Shown piece after piece: positions 9,103 through 17,794 of a DNA stretch of 56,683 nt (position 1 is its first letter; each line of letters opens with the position of its first letter). Origin of the DNA: Pararhizobium antarcticum (GTDB lineage Bacteria > Pseudomonadota > Alphaproteobacteria > Rhizobiales > Rhizobiaceae); assembly GCF_001885585.1 (NCBI RefSeq), contig NZ_LSRP01000087.1, positions 1-56,683 of the forward strand. The letters run 5' to 3'. The translations under genes were made by a program, and so were the position numbers. The notes below the pieces were generated by a model. That model was not told the origin of the DNA and did no database searches. It was given only the letters and a program-made list of their open reading frames with translations.

Positions 9103-9210
9103 TCCCTCACCCTAACCCGGCAAACGCGGAGAGGGAATGACGGAGGGTGCCGCGAAATTCCTTCCCCCCGCGGGCGGGGAGAAGGTGGCCGATAGCCTGA
9201 GGGAGAGGGA
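9103..9210. repeat. Rhizobial-type intergenic palindromic repeat between binding-protein and ATPase genes
   Basis: This stretch contains several inverted segments: TCCCTC (9103-9108) with GAGGGA (9131-9136), and CCCCGC facing CGGGGAG around 9167-9181, followed by AAGGTGGCCGATAGCC and GAGGGAGAGGGAGA. The wording CCCTCACCCTAACCC and CGGGGAGAAGGTG is familiar from dispersed intergenic repeats in rhizobia. On the mRNA it would fold strongly between the binding-protein gene and the ATPase gene, which could favour the upstream message. Confidence 0.6.
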
Positions 9211-9234
9211 GACTTCGGCCGAAAGACGCGGTCT

Positions 9235-10176
9235 CTACTTGAACATGTCCTTGAATTCGGCGACGTTGTCCTTGGTGACGATGGTCACGGGGATGTTGAT
9301 GATCGGCTCGATGGTTTCACCCTTCTTGAGCTTCACCAGCGCTTCGACGGCAGCCTTGCCCTCGCCGGCCGGATCCTGCTGGACGACGGCTGTGACCCAG
9401 CCCTCTTCGATGCCCTTGACGGCCTGCGCGGTCAGGTCCCAGCCGAAGATCTTGACGTCCTTCTGGCGGCCCTGGCTTTCGACGGCCGAGACGGCGCCGA
9501 TCAGTTGCGGTTCGCCCGTCGCGTAGATCGTCGTCATATCAGGGTTGGCGGTCATCAGGTTTTCGGCAGCGCCAAGTGCTACGTCCTGCTGGTTCTGGCC
9601 ATCGACGGTGTCAAGGAAAGTCACGGCGGCGCCACCTTCTGTCACGGCCTTCTTGAAGCCGTCGAGACGCTGGTTCTGGATGAAGGAATTGAGAGCGCCG
9701 ACAATGCCGGTCTTGGCCGTACCGCCCATGTCGGATTTCACGTAGTCGGAAAAGAACTTGCCGATGTCCTCGCCGGCCTTGCCGTTGTCAACGCCGATGA
9801 AGGCGATATTGTCCCCGTCCGGGATCTGCGCATCGATGGCGATGACCGGGATGCCGGCCGTCTTGGCCGCCGTGATTGCCGGCTTCACGCCGTTGACATC
9901 GATAGCGACGAGAATAATGCCGTCGACCTTCTGGGTGATGTAGTTTTCGATCGCATCGTTCTGGGCTGCGGGCACGTTGTTGGCGTTGAAGATCACCAGC
10001 TTTGCACCGGCGGCATCTGCAGCCTTTTGCGCGCCGTCATTGATCTGGTTGAAGAAGAGGGCCTGCTGGTTGATGGTGACGAGCGCAAACGTATCTGCGC
10101 TGGCGGACGCAACGCCGAAGGCCATCGTCATGACGATGGCGGCCGTGCTGCGGATCAAAAGGCTGGAAAGGCGCAT
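9235..10176 (-). CDS. Sugar ABC transporter substrate-binding protein (periplasmic)
   Basis: The 313-residue protein belongs to the RbsB/LacI-fold binding proteins. A signal peptide is clear: a short basic start, a hydrophobic core around residues 9-22, and probable cleavage after ASASA at about residue 27. The mature part begins DTFALVTINQQALFFNQIND. Typical segments are DGIILVAIDVNGV and VIAIDAQIPDGDNIAFIGVDN, and D-x-T-x-Q-type hinge regions follow. The ATG at 10176 has AAGGGGAA upstream. It is the first gene of the eight-gene operon and lies just downstream of the putative promoter/operator at 10240-10277. The ligand is probably a sugar or a sugar conjugate; which one is not visible from sequence. 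Confidence 0.93.
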   Translation of the reverse strand: MRLSSLLIRSTAAIVMTMAFGVASASADTFALVTINQQALFFNQINDGAQKAADAAGAKLVIFNANNVPAAQNDAIENYITQKVDGIILVAIDVNGVKPAITAAKTAGIPVIAIDAQIPDGDNIAFIGVDNGKAGEDIGKFFSDYVKSDMGGTAKTGIVGALNSFIQNQRLDGFKKAVTEGGAAVTFLDTVDGQNQQDVALGAAENLMTANPDMTTIYATGEPQLIGAVSAVESQGRQKDVKIFGWDLTAQAVKGIEEGWVTAVVQQDPAGEGKAAVEALVKLKKGETIEPIINIPVTIVTKDNVAEFKDMFK

Positions 10177-10239
10177 TCGGGTTCCCCTTGTTTTCGGAAA
10201 GGCCCGTAGCCGGGCTCATCAGCGCTTGAGCGCCATGGC

Positions 10240-10277
10240 ATAATTCAATAGGCTTGAATTCTTGTCAAGTCTCTTGA
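10240..10277 (-). promoter_or_regulatory. Promoter with two inverted repeats upstream of the eight-gene operon
   Basis: On the minus strand TTGACA (10268-10263) is followed after 17 bases by AATTAT (10245-10240), a plausible sigma-70 promoter for the binding-protein gene. A TCAAG-N3-CTTGA palindrome (10265-10277) overlaps the -35 element, and a perfect 6-5-6 repeat ATTCAA-TAGGC-TTGAAT (10243-10259) covers the spacer and -10 side. Repressor binding here would block the promoter. The same TCAAG-N3-CTTGA motif occurs upstream of the adjacent XRE-cupin gene. Confidence 0.6.
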
Positions 10278-10305
10278 ATGAAGCTTTCCGCATCGCCTCG
10301 GGGGC

Positions 10306-10926
10306 TTAGAATGTCGCTGGCGTATTGACCCAGAAAATGCTGGCCCGCTTCTGGCCGGCATTGCGATAATGATGCGGCAGGTCGGAATTGAAGACGAAGG
10401 CGTCGCCCGCCGAAAGCATGAAGCTTTTGCCATCGACCATCAACTCGATCTCGCCGGTCAGGAGATAGCCGACCTCTTCGCCCGCGTGCTGGATTGGGCC
10501 GGCACTTTCGCCCTTTTCTTCAATATGGTGGATGTTGCACTGAAGCAGATGCCCGGCCGAGTAGGGAATGATGCGCTCCAAGGAAATGCCCTCGCCGCGC
10601 CGCAAGGGATCGAGCGCGATCAGCGGCCGTGTGCCGGCCCGGAAGATAATGCCCTCTTCTCCGTCGGATTCTTCGAACATCCAGCCGATATTCGTGCCGA
10701 GCGCGCCAACCAGGCGATGAAGCATCGGCAGAGACGGCGACGCCTTGCCGTTTTCTATTTTCGAGAGCAGACTTTCCGAGCAGTTGGCTGCATCTGCAAG
10801 GGCCTTGAGCGTCTTGCCGCGTGTCTGACGCGCCAGCCGCAGACGCATGCCCAGCCGGGCCGGATTGGCAGCCTGCACATCGTCCCCTTCGGGAACGTCC
10901 TCTGTCACCTCAAAACCTTTGTTCAT
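10306..10926 (-). CDS. XRE-family regulator with C-terminal cupin domain
   Basis: The 206-residue protein has an N-terminal helix-turn-helix at about residues 25-80 (LGMRLRLARQTRGKTLKALA, then SLLSKIENGKASPSL) and a C-terminal cupin at about 115-200 (HAGEEVGYLLTGEIEL, then GDAFVFNSDLPHHYRN). This is the small-molecule-responsive XRE-cupin architecture. I chose the ATG at 10926; a longer frame to 11025 adds a basic segment without family character. It lies just upstream of, and in the same direction as, the eight-gene operon, with the operon promoter between them, and is its likely regulator. A matching palindrome upstream of its own gene suggests autoregulation. Confidence 0.88.
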   Translation of the reverse strand: MNKGFEVTEDVPEGDDVQAANPARLGMRLRLARQTRGKTLKALADAANCSESLLSKIENGKASPSLPMLHRLVGALGTNIGWMFEESDGEEGIIFRAGTRPLIALDPLRRGEGISLERIIPYSAGHLLQCNIHHIEEKGESAGPIQHAGEEVGYLLTGEIELMVDGKSFMLSAGDAFVFNSDLPHHYRNAGQKRASIFWVNTPATF

Positions 10927-11041
10927 ACGATTTCGTCTTCTGTGGTTGAATGCCGGAACATCAGTGCTGTTTGCTGAGGGCTTTGACTTTGGCTTGCCCG
11001 TTGCGCGTAAAAGGAGAATTATCATTCATCTTTCAGCGTAA

Positions 11042-11054
11042 TCAAGGGACTTGA
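11042..11054. promoter_or_regulatory. Candidate operator upstream of the XRE-cupin gene
   Basis: TCAAG-GGA-CTTGA, a 5-3-5 perfect inverted repeat about 115 bases upstream of the regulator's start codon. It matches the arms of the palindrome at 10265-10277 (TCAAG-TCT-CTTGA) in the operon promoter. Confidence 0.55.
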
Positions 11055-11170
11055 AAAGGGTGCCTCCCGCTATTCTTTCTGATGCGATCGAAAACCGCGT
11101 TCGACACACTGGATCGGCCGGCCGTATGGCAAGCGAAATCCGGCTTATGGTGGACCCGCAATACGGCCGA

Positions 11171-11875
11171 CTACTCATCCGGGTCATTTACCGTCCGGCT
11201 TGCCCGGAAAAGCAGGAGTGCGAGCAATCCGGCAAGGCCGAACCAGGTGATGGCATAGCCCAGGTGGCTGTTGGGAAAGGCGACCACAGTCAGTCCGCCG
11301 ATGGGAAGACCATCGCCCTTTGCCTCGGCGTCGAGAAAGTAGGGTGCCACTGCGGAAAGTCCGAGAAGCTGCGCCATGGCCGCCGTATCGCGTGAGAACC
11401 AACGTCCGGCCTTCGGATCGTTAGACCGCAGGAAAGCGCCGTTCGGCTGTGTGAGGCGCAACAGGCCCGAAATATCCAGCTGACCCTCCGGTCGGGCCAG
11501 ATCACCCGGCGTATGATCGGCTGTGACGAAGCCACGATTGATGAAGAGCCGCCACCCTTCCTTTGTCTCAAACGGCGACATGACCCAGAATCCCGAGCCG
11601 CGGACGGTTACGGCCTTCACCAGACTATCGGCGGAGGGCATGAAATGACCACGGACCGATATCCTGCGGTATTCCGCCGTATCGAAAGTCAGTTTCGACC
11701 ACCTGTCCGGTCCGGGAGCCGCGACCGGAGCCGCAGCAAGCCCGGTTTCGACCCTTTCGATCAGAGACGTCTTCCAGTATAGACGCTGCACCTGCCACAC
11801 GCCCAGCCCGAGCAGCAACAGGACAGCCCCAACACCGGATCCGAGCAACAGCCATCTGCGCGTCGCGAGTTTCAT
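11171..11875 (-). CDS. SURF1-family terminal-oxidase assembly protein
   Basis: The 234-residue membrane protein has the SURF1 layout: one N-terminal helix (RWLLLGSGVGAVLLLLGLGV, residues 6-25) ending in the family motif LGVWQVQRLYWK, a central periplasmic domain with RGSGFWVMSPFETKEGWRL and INRGFV, and a second helix near the C-terminus (YAITWFGLAGLLALLLFRAS). SURF1 proteins assist haem-copper oxidase assembly. The start at 11875 avoids a TTG start at 11902 that would overlap cyoD. It directly follows cyoABCD on the same strand and is probably the fifth gene of that operon. Confidence 0.9.
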   Translation of the reverse strand: MKLATRRWLLLGSGVGAVLLLLGLGVWQVQRLYWKTSLIERVETGLAAAPVAAPGPDRWSKLTFDTAEYRRISVRGHFMPSADSLVKAVTVRGSGFWVMSPFETKEGWRLFINRGFVTADHTPGDLARPEGQLDISGLLRLTQPNGAFLRSNDPKAGRWFSRDTAAMAQLLGLSAVAPYFLDAEAKGDGLPIGGLTVVAFPNSHLGYAITWFGLAGLLALLLFRASRTVNDPDE

Positions 11876-11891
11876 CCTCCGGTCTCCCGGC

Positions 11892-12311
11892 TCAGGAGCC
11901 AAAACCCTGGAAGTTTTCGTGTTCCATCTGCGGCATCATGTTGGTGTTCATGTTGTACATGACCCAAAGCGAACCTGAAATCATGATCACCACCACGATA
12001 ACGGTGAAAATCATCGAAAGCAGTGTCCAGCCCTCGTCGGAGCGGCTGTTCATGTGGAGAAAGTAGACCATGTGAACAAGGACTTGCGCCACGGCAAAAA
12101 CGATGACCGTCAGTGCGGTGATCACGCGACTTTCGAAGCCACCCGTCATGACGATGGCGAACGGAAGGACGGTAAGGATAACGGCAAGCACAAAGCCTGT
12201 GAAATACGACCGGTAACTTCCATGGTCGTTCCTGGTATTGTCATGGCCCGTGCTGCCGTGCTCGTCTTGCTCGCCCCGGTGGCTATGGGGTTTGATGGAG
12301 TGTTGAGACAT
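11892..12311 (-). CDS. cyoD: Cytochrome bo-type quinol oxidase subunit IV
   Basis: The 139-residue protein begins with about 35 polar, His-rich residues, followed by three membrane helices (FTGFVLAVILTVLPFAIVMT, then VITALTVIVFAVAQVLVHMV, then MIFTVIVVVIMISGSLWVMY). The segment VHMVYFLHMN is typical of CyoD. It is a small non-catalytic subunit that helps assemble the Cu(B) site. The ATG at 12311 shares its first base with the last base of the cyoC stop (TGATG), so the longer frame to 12392 is rejected. The position between cyoC and the SURF1 gene supports the call. Confidence 0.92.
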   Translation of the reverse strand: MSQHSIKPHSHRGEQDEHGSTGHDNTRNDHGSYRSYFTGFVLAVILTVLPFAIVMTGGFESRVITALTVIVFAVAQVLVHMVYFLHMNSRSDEGWTLLSMIFTVIVVVIMISGSLWVMYNMNTNMMPQMEHENFQGFGS

Positions 12312-12940
12312 CAGATCATCCCCAGGAGGTAAACGAAGGTGAAGACGCCGATCCAGATCACGTCGAGGAAGTGCCAGAACATGCTGAGGCACTCCATTCG
12401 TCGCGTATTCGCGGGAATAAGGCCTTTGCGGTTCATCTGAACCATCAGCGTGACAAGCCAGATCGAGCCGAAGAGCACATGGAGACCATGCGTTCCCACC
12501 AAGGCGAAAAACGCCGACAGGAAAGCCGAGCGTTGCGGCCCCGCACCCAGTTCGATCAGGTGATGGAACTCGTAGATTTCGACGGCAAGGAAAGCGAGAC
12601 CGAGCAGCAGCGTCACCGCAAGCCAGATCTGCATGCGTGCCTGCCTGCCCTCATACATCGCCAGCATGGCAAATCCGAAGGTGATCGACGAAACCAGCAG
12701 AAAACCGGTGTTGATCGCGATCAGGGTCAGATCGAAGAGCGCCTTGGGTCCGGGACCAGCCGCGTAGCTCTGCCCCAGAACCCCGAAGACCGCGAAGAGC
12801 ACGGCGAACATGAGGCAGTCGCTCATCAGATAGATCCAGAAGCCGAGGCGCGTGGAGCCACCTTCCGCGTGATGGTGCGGCTCGGTCTCCCAGTAGACGG
12901 CCGGTTCGGACGAATGGGTCACGGTACTCACAGTGGTCAT
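12311..12940 (-). CDS. cyoC: Cytochrome bo-type quinol oxidase subunit III
   Basis: The 209-residue protein has five membrane helices. Family motifs include [20 protein letters not shown] in helix [14 protein letters not shown] in the middle, and [15 protein letters not shown] followed by [18 protein letters not shown] at the end. It is the non-redox subunit III of the haem-copper quinol oxidase. Its ATG overlaps the cyoB stop (ATGA) and its stop overlaps the cyoD start (TGATG), which is strong evidence for a single polycistronic message. Confidence 0.96.
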   Translation of the reverse strand: MTTVSTVTHSSEPAVYWETEPHHHAEGGSTRLGFWIYLMSDCLMFAVLFAVFGVLGQSYAAGPGPKALFDLTLIAINTGFLLVSSITFGFAMLAMYEGRQARMQIWLAVTLLLGLAFLAVEIYEFHHLIELGAGPQRSAFLSAFFALVGTHGLHVLFGSIWLVTLMVQMNRKGLIPANTRRMECLSMFWHFLDVIWIGVFTFVYLLGMI

Positions 12941-14940
12941 GCTCCAATTCCCGAAAGTTGACGGTCCCGAGCCGCTTCCACGCTTTCGACCTCGTCGACT
13001 GGCACATAATAGTCCCGGTCATAGTTGAATGTATGGGCGATGGAGACGGCGATGATGCCCAGGAAGGAAACAGCCGCCAGCCACCAGATGTACCAGACAA
13101 GTGCAAAGCCGCAGAGGGCTGCAAGTGCCGAAAGCACCACGCCCGTTCCGGTGTATCTTGGCATGTGTATCGGCAGATAGGCCGCTTTCGGCCGATTTTG
13201 GCCGACTTCTTTCATATCGTGCCAGGCGTCGAGATCATGCACCACGGGCGTGAAGGCGAAGTTGTAGGCCGGCGGAGGGGAGGACGTCGCCCATTCCAGG
13301 GTACGGCCGCCCCAGGGATCACCCGTGAGGTCAGGATTGTCCTTGCGCTGCCAGATGGAGACTGCGACCTGAACGAAGAAGGCGGCAATGCCAACGGCGA
13401 TCAGGATGGCCCCGAGGGCGGCGAGGATGAACCATATCCGCAGGTCCGGATCGTCGAACACCCGCATGCGACGCGTTACGCCCATCAGTCCGAGGATGTA
13501 GAGCGGCATGAAGGCGAGCCAGAAGCCGACTACCCAGCTCCAGAAAGAGACTTTGCCCCAGAAGACGTTGAGCTTGAACCCGAAGGCCTTGGGCCACCAG
13601 TAGGCGATTGCGGCGAAGCAGCCGAACAGCACGCCGCCGATGATCACATTGTGGAAATGCGCGACCAGGAAGAGCGAGTTGTGCAACACGAAGTCGGCCG
13701 GCGGCACGGCCAGAAGCACACCCGTCATGCCGCCGACGGTGAACGTCAGCATGAAGGCGACGGTCCACATCATGGGCAGTTCGAACCGCACCCTGCCCTT
13801 GTACATGGTGAAGAGCCAGTTGAAGATCTTCGCACCCGTCGGCACTGAAATGATCATGGTGGTGATGCCGAAGAAGGCGTTCACCGAAGCGCCCGAACCC
13901 ATGGTGAAAAAGTGGTGCAGCCAGACGACATAGCTCAGGATCGTGATGCAGACCGTCGCATAGACCATCGAACTGTAGCCGAAGAGGCGCTTGCCCGAGA
14001 AGGTCGAGGTCACCTCGGAGAAGACACCGAAGAGCGGCAGGATCAGGATATAGACCTCCGGATGGCCCCATATCCAGATGAGGTTGATGTACATCATCGC
14101 ATTGCCGCCGAGATCGTTCGTAAAGAAATTCGTTCCCACGTAGCGATCGAGCGTCAGGAGGATCAAAGTCATCGTCAGCACCGGGAAAGACGCGACGATC
14201 AGGACGTTGGTGCAGAGCGCAGTCCATGTGAAGATCGGCATCCGCATCAGGGTCATGCCGGGCGCACGCATCTTGATGATGGTGACGAGCAGGTTGATGC
14301 CCGACAGTGTCGTGCCGACACCGGCAATTTGCAGACCCCAGATATAGTAGTCGACACCCACCCAGGGACTGTAGCCGATGCCCGACAGCGGCGGAAATGC
14401 AAGCCAGCCGGTCTGGGCGAACTCACCGACGAAGAGCGAGGCCATGACCAGTACGGCGCCGCCGACCGTCATCCAGAAGGAAAAATTGTTGAGGAACGGG
14501 AAAGACACATCACGCGCGCCGATCTGCAATGGCACGACATAGTTCATCAGCCCTGTGACGAACGGCATTGCCACGAAGAAGATCATGATCACGCCGTGGG
14601 CAGTGAAAATCTGGTCGTAGTGATGCGCGTTGAGGTAGCCTTCGGACCCGTTGAAGGCAAGCGCCTGTTGCAGGCGCATCATGATCGCATCTGCAAACCC
14701 ACGCACCAGCATGACGAGCGCGAGGATGATATACATGATGCCGATCTTCTTGTGATCGACAGATGTCAGCCATTCCTTCCAGAGATAGCCCCAGAGCCTG
14801 AAATACGTGAGGCCAACGACGGCGGCGATGCCGCCGAGCACCACGACGATCAAGGTCGACAAGACGATCGGATCGGTGGGGATCGCGCTCCAGTTGAGGC
14901 GGCCGAGAAGAAGGGAGGTCGAATGGTCTACCGTAGCCAT
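12937..14940 (-). CDS. cyoB: Cytochrome bo-type quinol oxidase subunit I
   Basis: The 667-residue catalytic subunit transfers electrons from quinol to oxygen and pumps protons. The haem-copper core is plain: [19 protein letters not shown] carries a low-spin haem ligand, [17 protein letters not shown] has the Cu(B) His and cross-linked Tyr, WLHHFFTMG has the His pair, and [12 protein letters not shown] carries the haem ligands near the end of the core. An extra N-terminal helix (residues ~15-40) and extended C-terminal helices are as in CyoB rather than cytochrome c oxidases. The start follows cyoA by 12 bases and the end overlaps cyoC. Confidence 0.97.
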   Translation of the reverse strand: MATVDHSTSLLLGRLNWSAIPTDPIVLSTLIVVVLGGIAAVVGLTYFRLWGYLWKEWLTSVDHKKIGIMYIILALVMLVRGFADAIMMRLQQALAFNGSEGYLNAHHYDQIFTAHGVIMIFFVAMPFVTGLMNYVVPLQIGARDVSFPFLNNFSFWMTVGGAVLVMASLFVGEFAQTGWLAFPPLSGIGYSPWVGVDYYIWGLQIAGVGTTLSGINLLVTIIKMRAPGMTLMRMPIFTWTALCTNVLIVASFPVLTMTLILLTLDRYVGTNFFTNDLGGNAMMYINLIWIWGHPEVYILILPLFGVFSEVTSTFSGKRLFGYSSMVYATVCITILSYVVWLHHFFTMGSGASVNAFFGITTMIISVPTGAKIFNWLFTMYKGRVRFELPMMWTVAFMLTFTVGGMTGVLLAVPPADFVLHNSLFLVAHFHNVIIGGVLFGCFAAIAYWWPKAFGFKLNVFWGKVSFWSWVVGFWLAFMPLYILGLMGVTRRMRVFDDPDLRIWFILAALGAILIAVGIAAFFVQVAVSIWQRKDNPDLTGDPWGGRTLEWATSSPPPAYNFAFTPVVHDLDAWHDMKEVGQNRPKAAYLPIHMPRYTGTGVVLSALAALCGFALVWYIWWLAAVSFLGIIAVSIAHTFNYDRDYYVPVDEVESVEAARDRQLSGIGA

Positions 14941-14952
14941 GCCCGGTTCCTG

Positions 14953-16158
14953 TCAAAGTTGCTGCACGTTACCAAAGGACTGCTGCATAAGGGTGAGGTA
15001 GCGATCCTCAAGGCCGCCAAACGGCGTGACCGGTTGAGGCATGCCGTGGCCGCGAAGGGGGCCTGATTGAATGGGGGTTACACCGGATGATGCCGGCTTT
15101 GCGGCAAGCATCTGATCCAGTTCTTCCATGGAGCAGAAACCAACCACCTTGAAGGGTTCCCATCCGAAGACCGGTTCGCGCATTCCCCGCCGCTCATGCT
15201 TGTCGTAGATCAGGGAACTCATGTTGACGGTTCCGGCGAGACCCGATCCGCCCTGCGCATCGATCGCCATCATTTCCGCCATGCAGATCTTGCCCTCCTC
15301 GACGCACATGTTGACCACACGGGCGAAAAGCTGCGGATCGACGCTCGTATAGGCGGCCGGCCGCACGTTTTCGGTCGGACGCTCCAGCTCCAGATAGGCT
15401 TTCCGATCGAGCGGCACCTTGCCGTTGCGCGCCGTCTCGATCCAGGCTTCGAAGCCAGCGTTATCGGTCACCTTCGCCTTGAAGCGCATGCCGGAAAAGC
15501 CCGCGCCGGAATAATGGGATGCCAACCCTTGATACTCTCCTGGCGCGTTGAAGACACCGTGCAGCGTCGTCTGCATGCCAGGCATGGCGTAGATCATGCC
15601 GGCCATGGACGGGATGTAGAAGGCGTTCATGACGGAGGACGAAGTCAGCGTGAAGCGGATAGGTCGATCCACGGGGACCGGCAATTCATTGACGGCCGCA
15701 ACACCATATTCGGGGTAGATGAACAGCCATTTCCAGTCGAGCGCCACCACCTGGACGTCGAGCGGCGGCTGGTCGGGGGAGAGAGGCTCGGTCTGCGACA
15801 CGCGGGCAAGGGGCCGGTAGGGATCGAGCAGATGCGTGCCGACCCATGTCAAGGCGCCAAGGGTGACCACGATGAGAAGCGGAATGGCCCAGATGATCAA
15901 TTCCAGCTTGGTCGAATGGGACCAGTTCGGCTGGTAGCTGGCCGTAGCGTTCGAGGAACGGAAGTGCCATGCGAACCAGCATGTGAGCAGCATCACCGGA
16001 ACGATGATAATCAGCATCAACAATGTGGAGATTACGAGGAGGTCACGCTGCTGGGCGGCGATATCGCCGGTCGGCGCGAGAACCTCTGCCTTGCAGGCGG
16101 AAAGCAACAGAACCGCACCGAGAGCAGCAAACAGTTTAGGAAGGAAGCGTTTCGGCAT
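14953..16158 (-). CDS. cyoA: Cytochrome bo-type quinol oxidase subunit II (lipoprotein)
   Basis: The 401-residue protein starts with a lipoprotein signal (LLLSAC, modified Cys at about residue 22), followed by two membrane helices (LVISTLLMLIIIVPVMLLTC and LELIIWAIPLLIVVTLGALTW) and a periplasmic cupredoxin domain with WLFIYPEYGVA, SSVMNAFYIPSMAGMIYAMPG and GEYQGLASHYSGAGFSGM. The Cu(A) Cys pair of cytochrome c oxidases is absent from that region, consistent with a quinol oxidase. The C-terminal ~90 residues extend beyond the cupredoxin. It is first in the cyoABCD-SURF1 operon and divergent from the MFS gene. Confidence 0.96.
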   Translation of the reverse strand: MPKRFLPKLFAALGAVLLLSACKAEVLAPTGDIAAQQRDLLVISTLLMLIIIVPVMLLTCWFAWHFRSSNATASYQPNWSHSTKLELIIWAIPLLIVVTLGALTWVGTHLLDPYRPLARVSQTEPLSPDQPPLDVQVVALDWKWLFIYPEYGVAAVNELPVPVDRPIRFTLTSSSVMNAFYIPSMAGMIYAMPGMQTTLHGVFNAPGEYQGLASHYSGAGFSGMRFKAKVTDNAGFEAWIETARNGKVPLDRKAYLELERPTENVRPAAYTSVDPQLFARVVNMCVEEGKICMAEMMAIDAQGGSGLAGTVNMSSLIYDKHERRGMREPVFGWEPFKVVGFCSMEELDQMLAAKPASSGVTPIQSGPLRGHGMPQPVTPFGGLEDRYLTLMQQSFGNVQQL

Positions 16159-16390
16159 ATCTTACCCTTACGATGGACCGGTCGCCAGCGGGCTCCCTCC
16201 AGCACCCGGCAACGACCTTTGAACGTCAGCAATCTAGATATTCCCATTTTGCGATGCGGCACATACGACAATTTGTCACCTGTCAATTTCGACGCGATTG
16301 CGGCATCGCTAACGGGCAGAATAGAGGCGGCGAGGAAGACGTCCGCGCCCGATGTTTCCACCACGGCACCAACGAGAGTGATCAGGTTCT

Positions 16391-17725
16391 ATGGCGAGCA
16401 CCACCGATACCCAAACCCCCGCTCGGCGACATGACAGAAGCCAGACGACGGACGAGCATCACGTGTCTCCATCCGACATCGCGGTCGGCGTGGTCATTGG
16501 CCGAACGTCGGAATTCTTCGACTTCTTCGTTTTCTCGATCGCCTCCGTCATCGTATTCCCGGCCCGGATCTTTCCGTTCCTCGACCCGCTGACCGGAACG
16601 CTCTGGTCCTTCGTCCTCGTCGCTCTGGCTTTCGTCGCACGCCCGCTTGGCACCATTCTCTTCACAACGCTCGACCGCCGTTATGGACGAATGATCAAGC
16701 TGACAGTCTCCCTGTTCTTGCTGGGAACCTCCACGGTTGCCATGGGCCTCGTCCCCTCCTACGAGACGGCAGGCGGGTGGGCGATCGCCATGCTGGCCGC
16801 GTTGCGCATAAGCCAGGGCCTGGCTTTGGGTGGGACATGGGACGGCCTGGCGCCACTGCTAGCGATCACCGCCTCGGAGAAACGGCGCGGGTTTTATGCG
16901 ATGGTCCCGCAGTTGGGCGCCGTCGTCGGCTTGACCGTTGCCGCTGTGCTTTTCGCTTACCTGGTCATGACGCTTTCATCCGCCGACTTCCTGGATTGGG
17001 GCTGGCGCTATCCGTTCTTCGTCGCCTTTGCGATCAACGTTGTGGCCCTTTTTGCACGCCTGCGCATCGTTGAAACGCCGGAATTCAAGGATCTTTTCGA
17101 GGCGAACGAACTCACGCCGACCCCCCTCAGAGCAACCTTGTCGCAGGATGGGCGGACTGTTCTTCTGGGTGTTTTCGTGCCGCTCGCGAGTTTCGCCATG
17201 TTTCATATGGTGACGGTTTTCCCGCTGTCGTGGATCTTCCTCTATACCAGTGAGGCACCCGGAGAATTCCTGCTGATCCAGGCCGCGGGTGGCTGCGTCG
17301 GGGTCCTGGCAATGCTCGTTTCGGGATGGCTTTCCGACCGGATCGGTCGCCAAAAGATCCTCGTCTGGGGCGCATGGGCAATCGGCGCGTTCGCGTTGAT
17401 TGCGCCACTTCTGCTCAACGCAGGCCAGGCTGGCGTGACAACCTATGTCATGACCGGCTTCCTGATTCTCGGCTTCAACCTCGCGCAGTCTTCCGGTGCC
17501 GTCGCGTCGCTCTTCGACCAGCGGAACCGCTACACCGGGTCCGCCTTCGTTTCGGCACTGTCGTGGATGTTCGGCGCGGGTTTTGCCCCGCTTTGCGCGC
17601 TGCTGTTGTCGACCTGGTTCGGCCTCTTCGCCGCCGGCCTATACCTGTTGTCCGGTGCCGTCTGTACGCTCCTGTCACTGGCCGTCGTCAAGCAGGTTTC
17701 TCTTCGTCCCAAGGTCCAGGCATAA
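16391..17725 (+). CDS. MFS transporter (metabolite:H+ symporter-like)
   Basis: The 444-residue protein has twelve predicted helices and the metabolite:H+ symporter pattern. It begins with a polar N-terminus, then VGVVIGRTSEFFDFFVFSIA in helix 1, FVARPLGTILFTTLDRRYGR (the loop 2-3 motif), ALRISQGLALGGTWDG and WGWRYPFFVAFAINVV. The related loop motif GWLSDRIGRQK appears in the second half. The substrate is probably an organic acid or similar metabolite but cannot be read from sequence. It is divergent from cyoA with about 230 bases of shared promoter region, so expression may be tied to that of the oxidase. An ATG at 16391 or at the first helix are the only sensible starts; I kept 16391. Confidence 0.88.
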   Translation: MASTTDTQTPARRHDRSQTTDEHHVSPSDIAVGVVIGRTSEFFDFFVFSIASVIVFPARIFPFLDPLTGTLWSFVLVALAFVARPLGTILFTTLDRRYGRMIKLTVSLFLLGTSTVAMGLVPSYETAGGWAIAMLAALRISQGLALGGTWDGLAPLLAITASEKRRGFYAMVPQLGAVVGLTVAAVLFAYLVMTLSSADFLDWGWRYPFFVAFAINVVALFARLRIVETPEFKDLFEANELTPTPLRATLSQDGRTVLLGVFVPLASFAMFHMVTVFPLSWIFLYTSEAPGEFLLIQAAGGCVGVLAMLVSGWLSDRIGRQKILVWGAWAIGAFALIAPLLLNAGQAGVTTYVMTGFLILGFNLAQSSGAVASLFDQRNRYTGSAFVSALSWMFGAGFAPLCALLLSTWFGLFAAGLYLLSGAVCTLLSLAVVKQVSLRPKVQA

Positions 17726-17741
17726 AAAGGTTTTCGCGGAC

Positions 17742-17782
17742 GATGCTAGGTGCCGCGCGCAACAAGCGTGGCACCCAGCATC
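17742..17782. terminator. Stem-loop between convergent MFS and inositol ABC genes
   Basis: GATGCTAGGTGCC (17742-17754) pairs with GGCACCCAGCATC (17770-17782) in 12 of 13 positions. It lies 16 bases after the MFS stop and 12 bases beyond the ATPase stop on the other strand, so it could serve as a shared terminator. There is no long T-run on either side, which weakens the call. Confidence 0.55.
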
Positions 17783-17794
17783 GACGCCATCATT

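Noticed and set aside
11051..11395. 114-codon plus-strand frame upstream of and overlapping the SURF1 gene
   Set aside because: No family resemblance, and most of it is antisense to SURF1.
13912..15066. 384-codon plus-strand open frame opposite cyoB
   Set aside because: Acidic/basic low-complexity shadow of a membrane-protein gene; cyoB is certain on the other strand.
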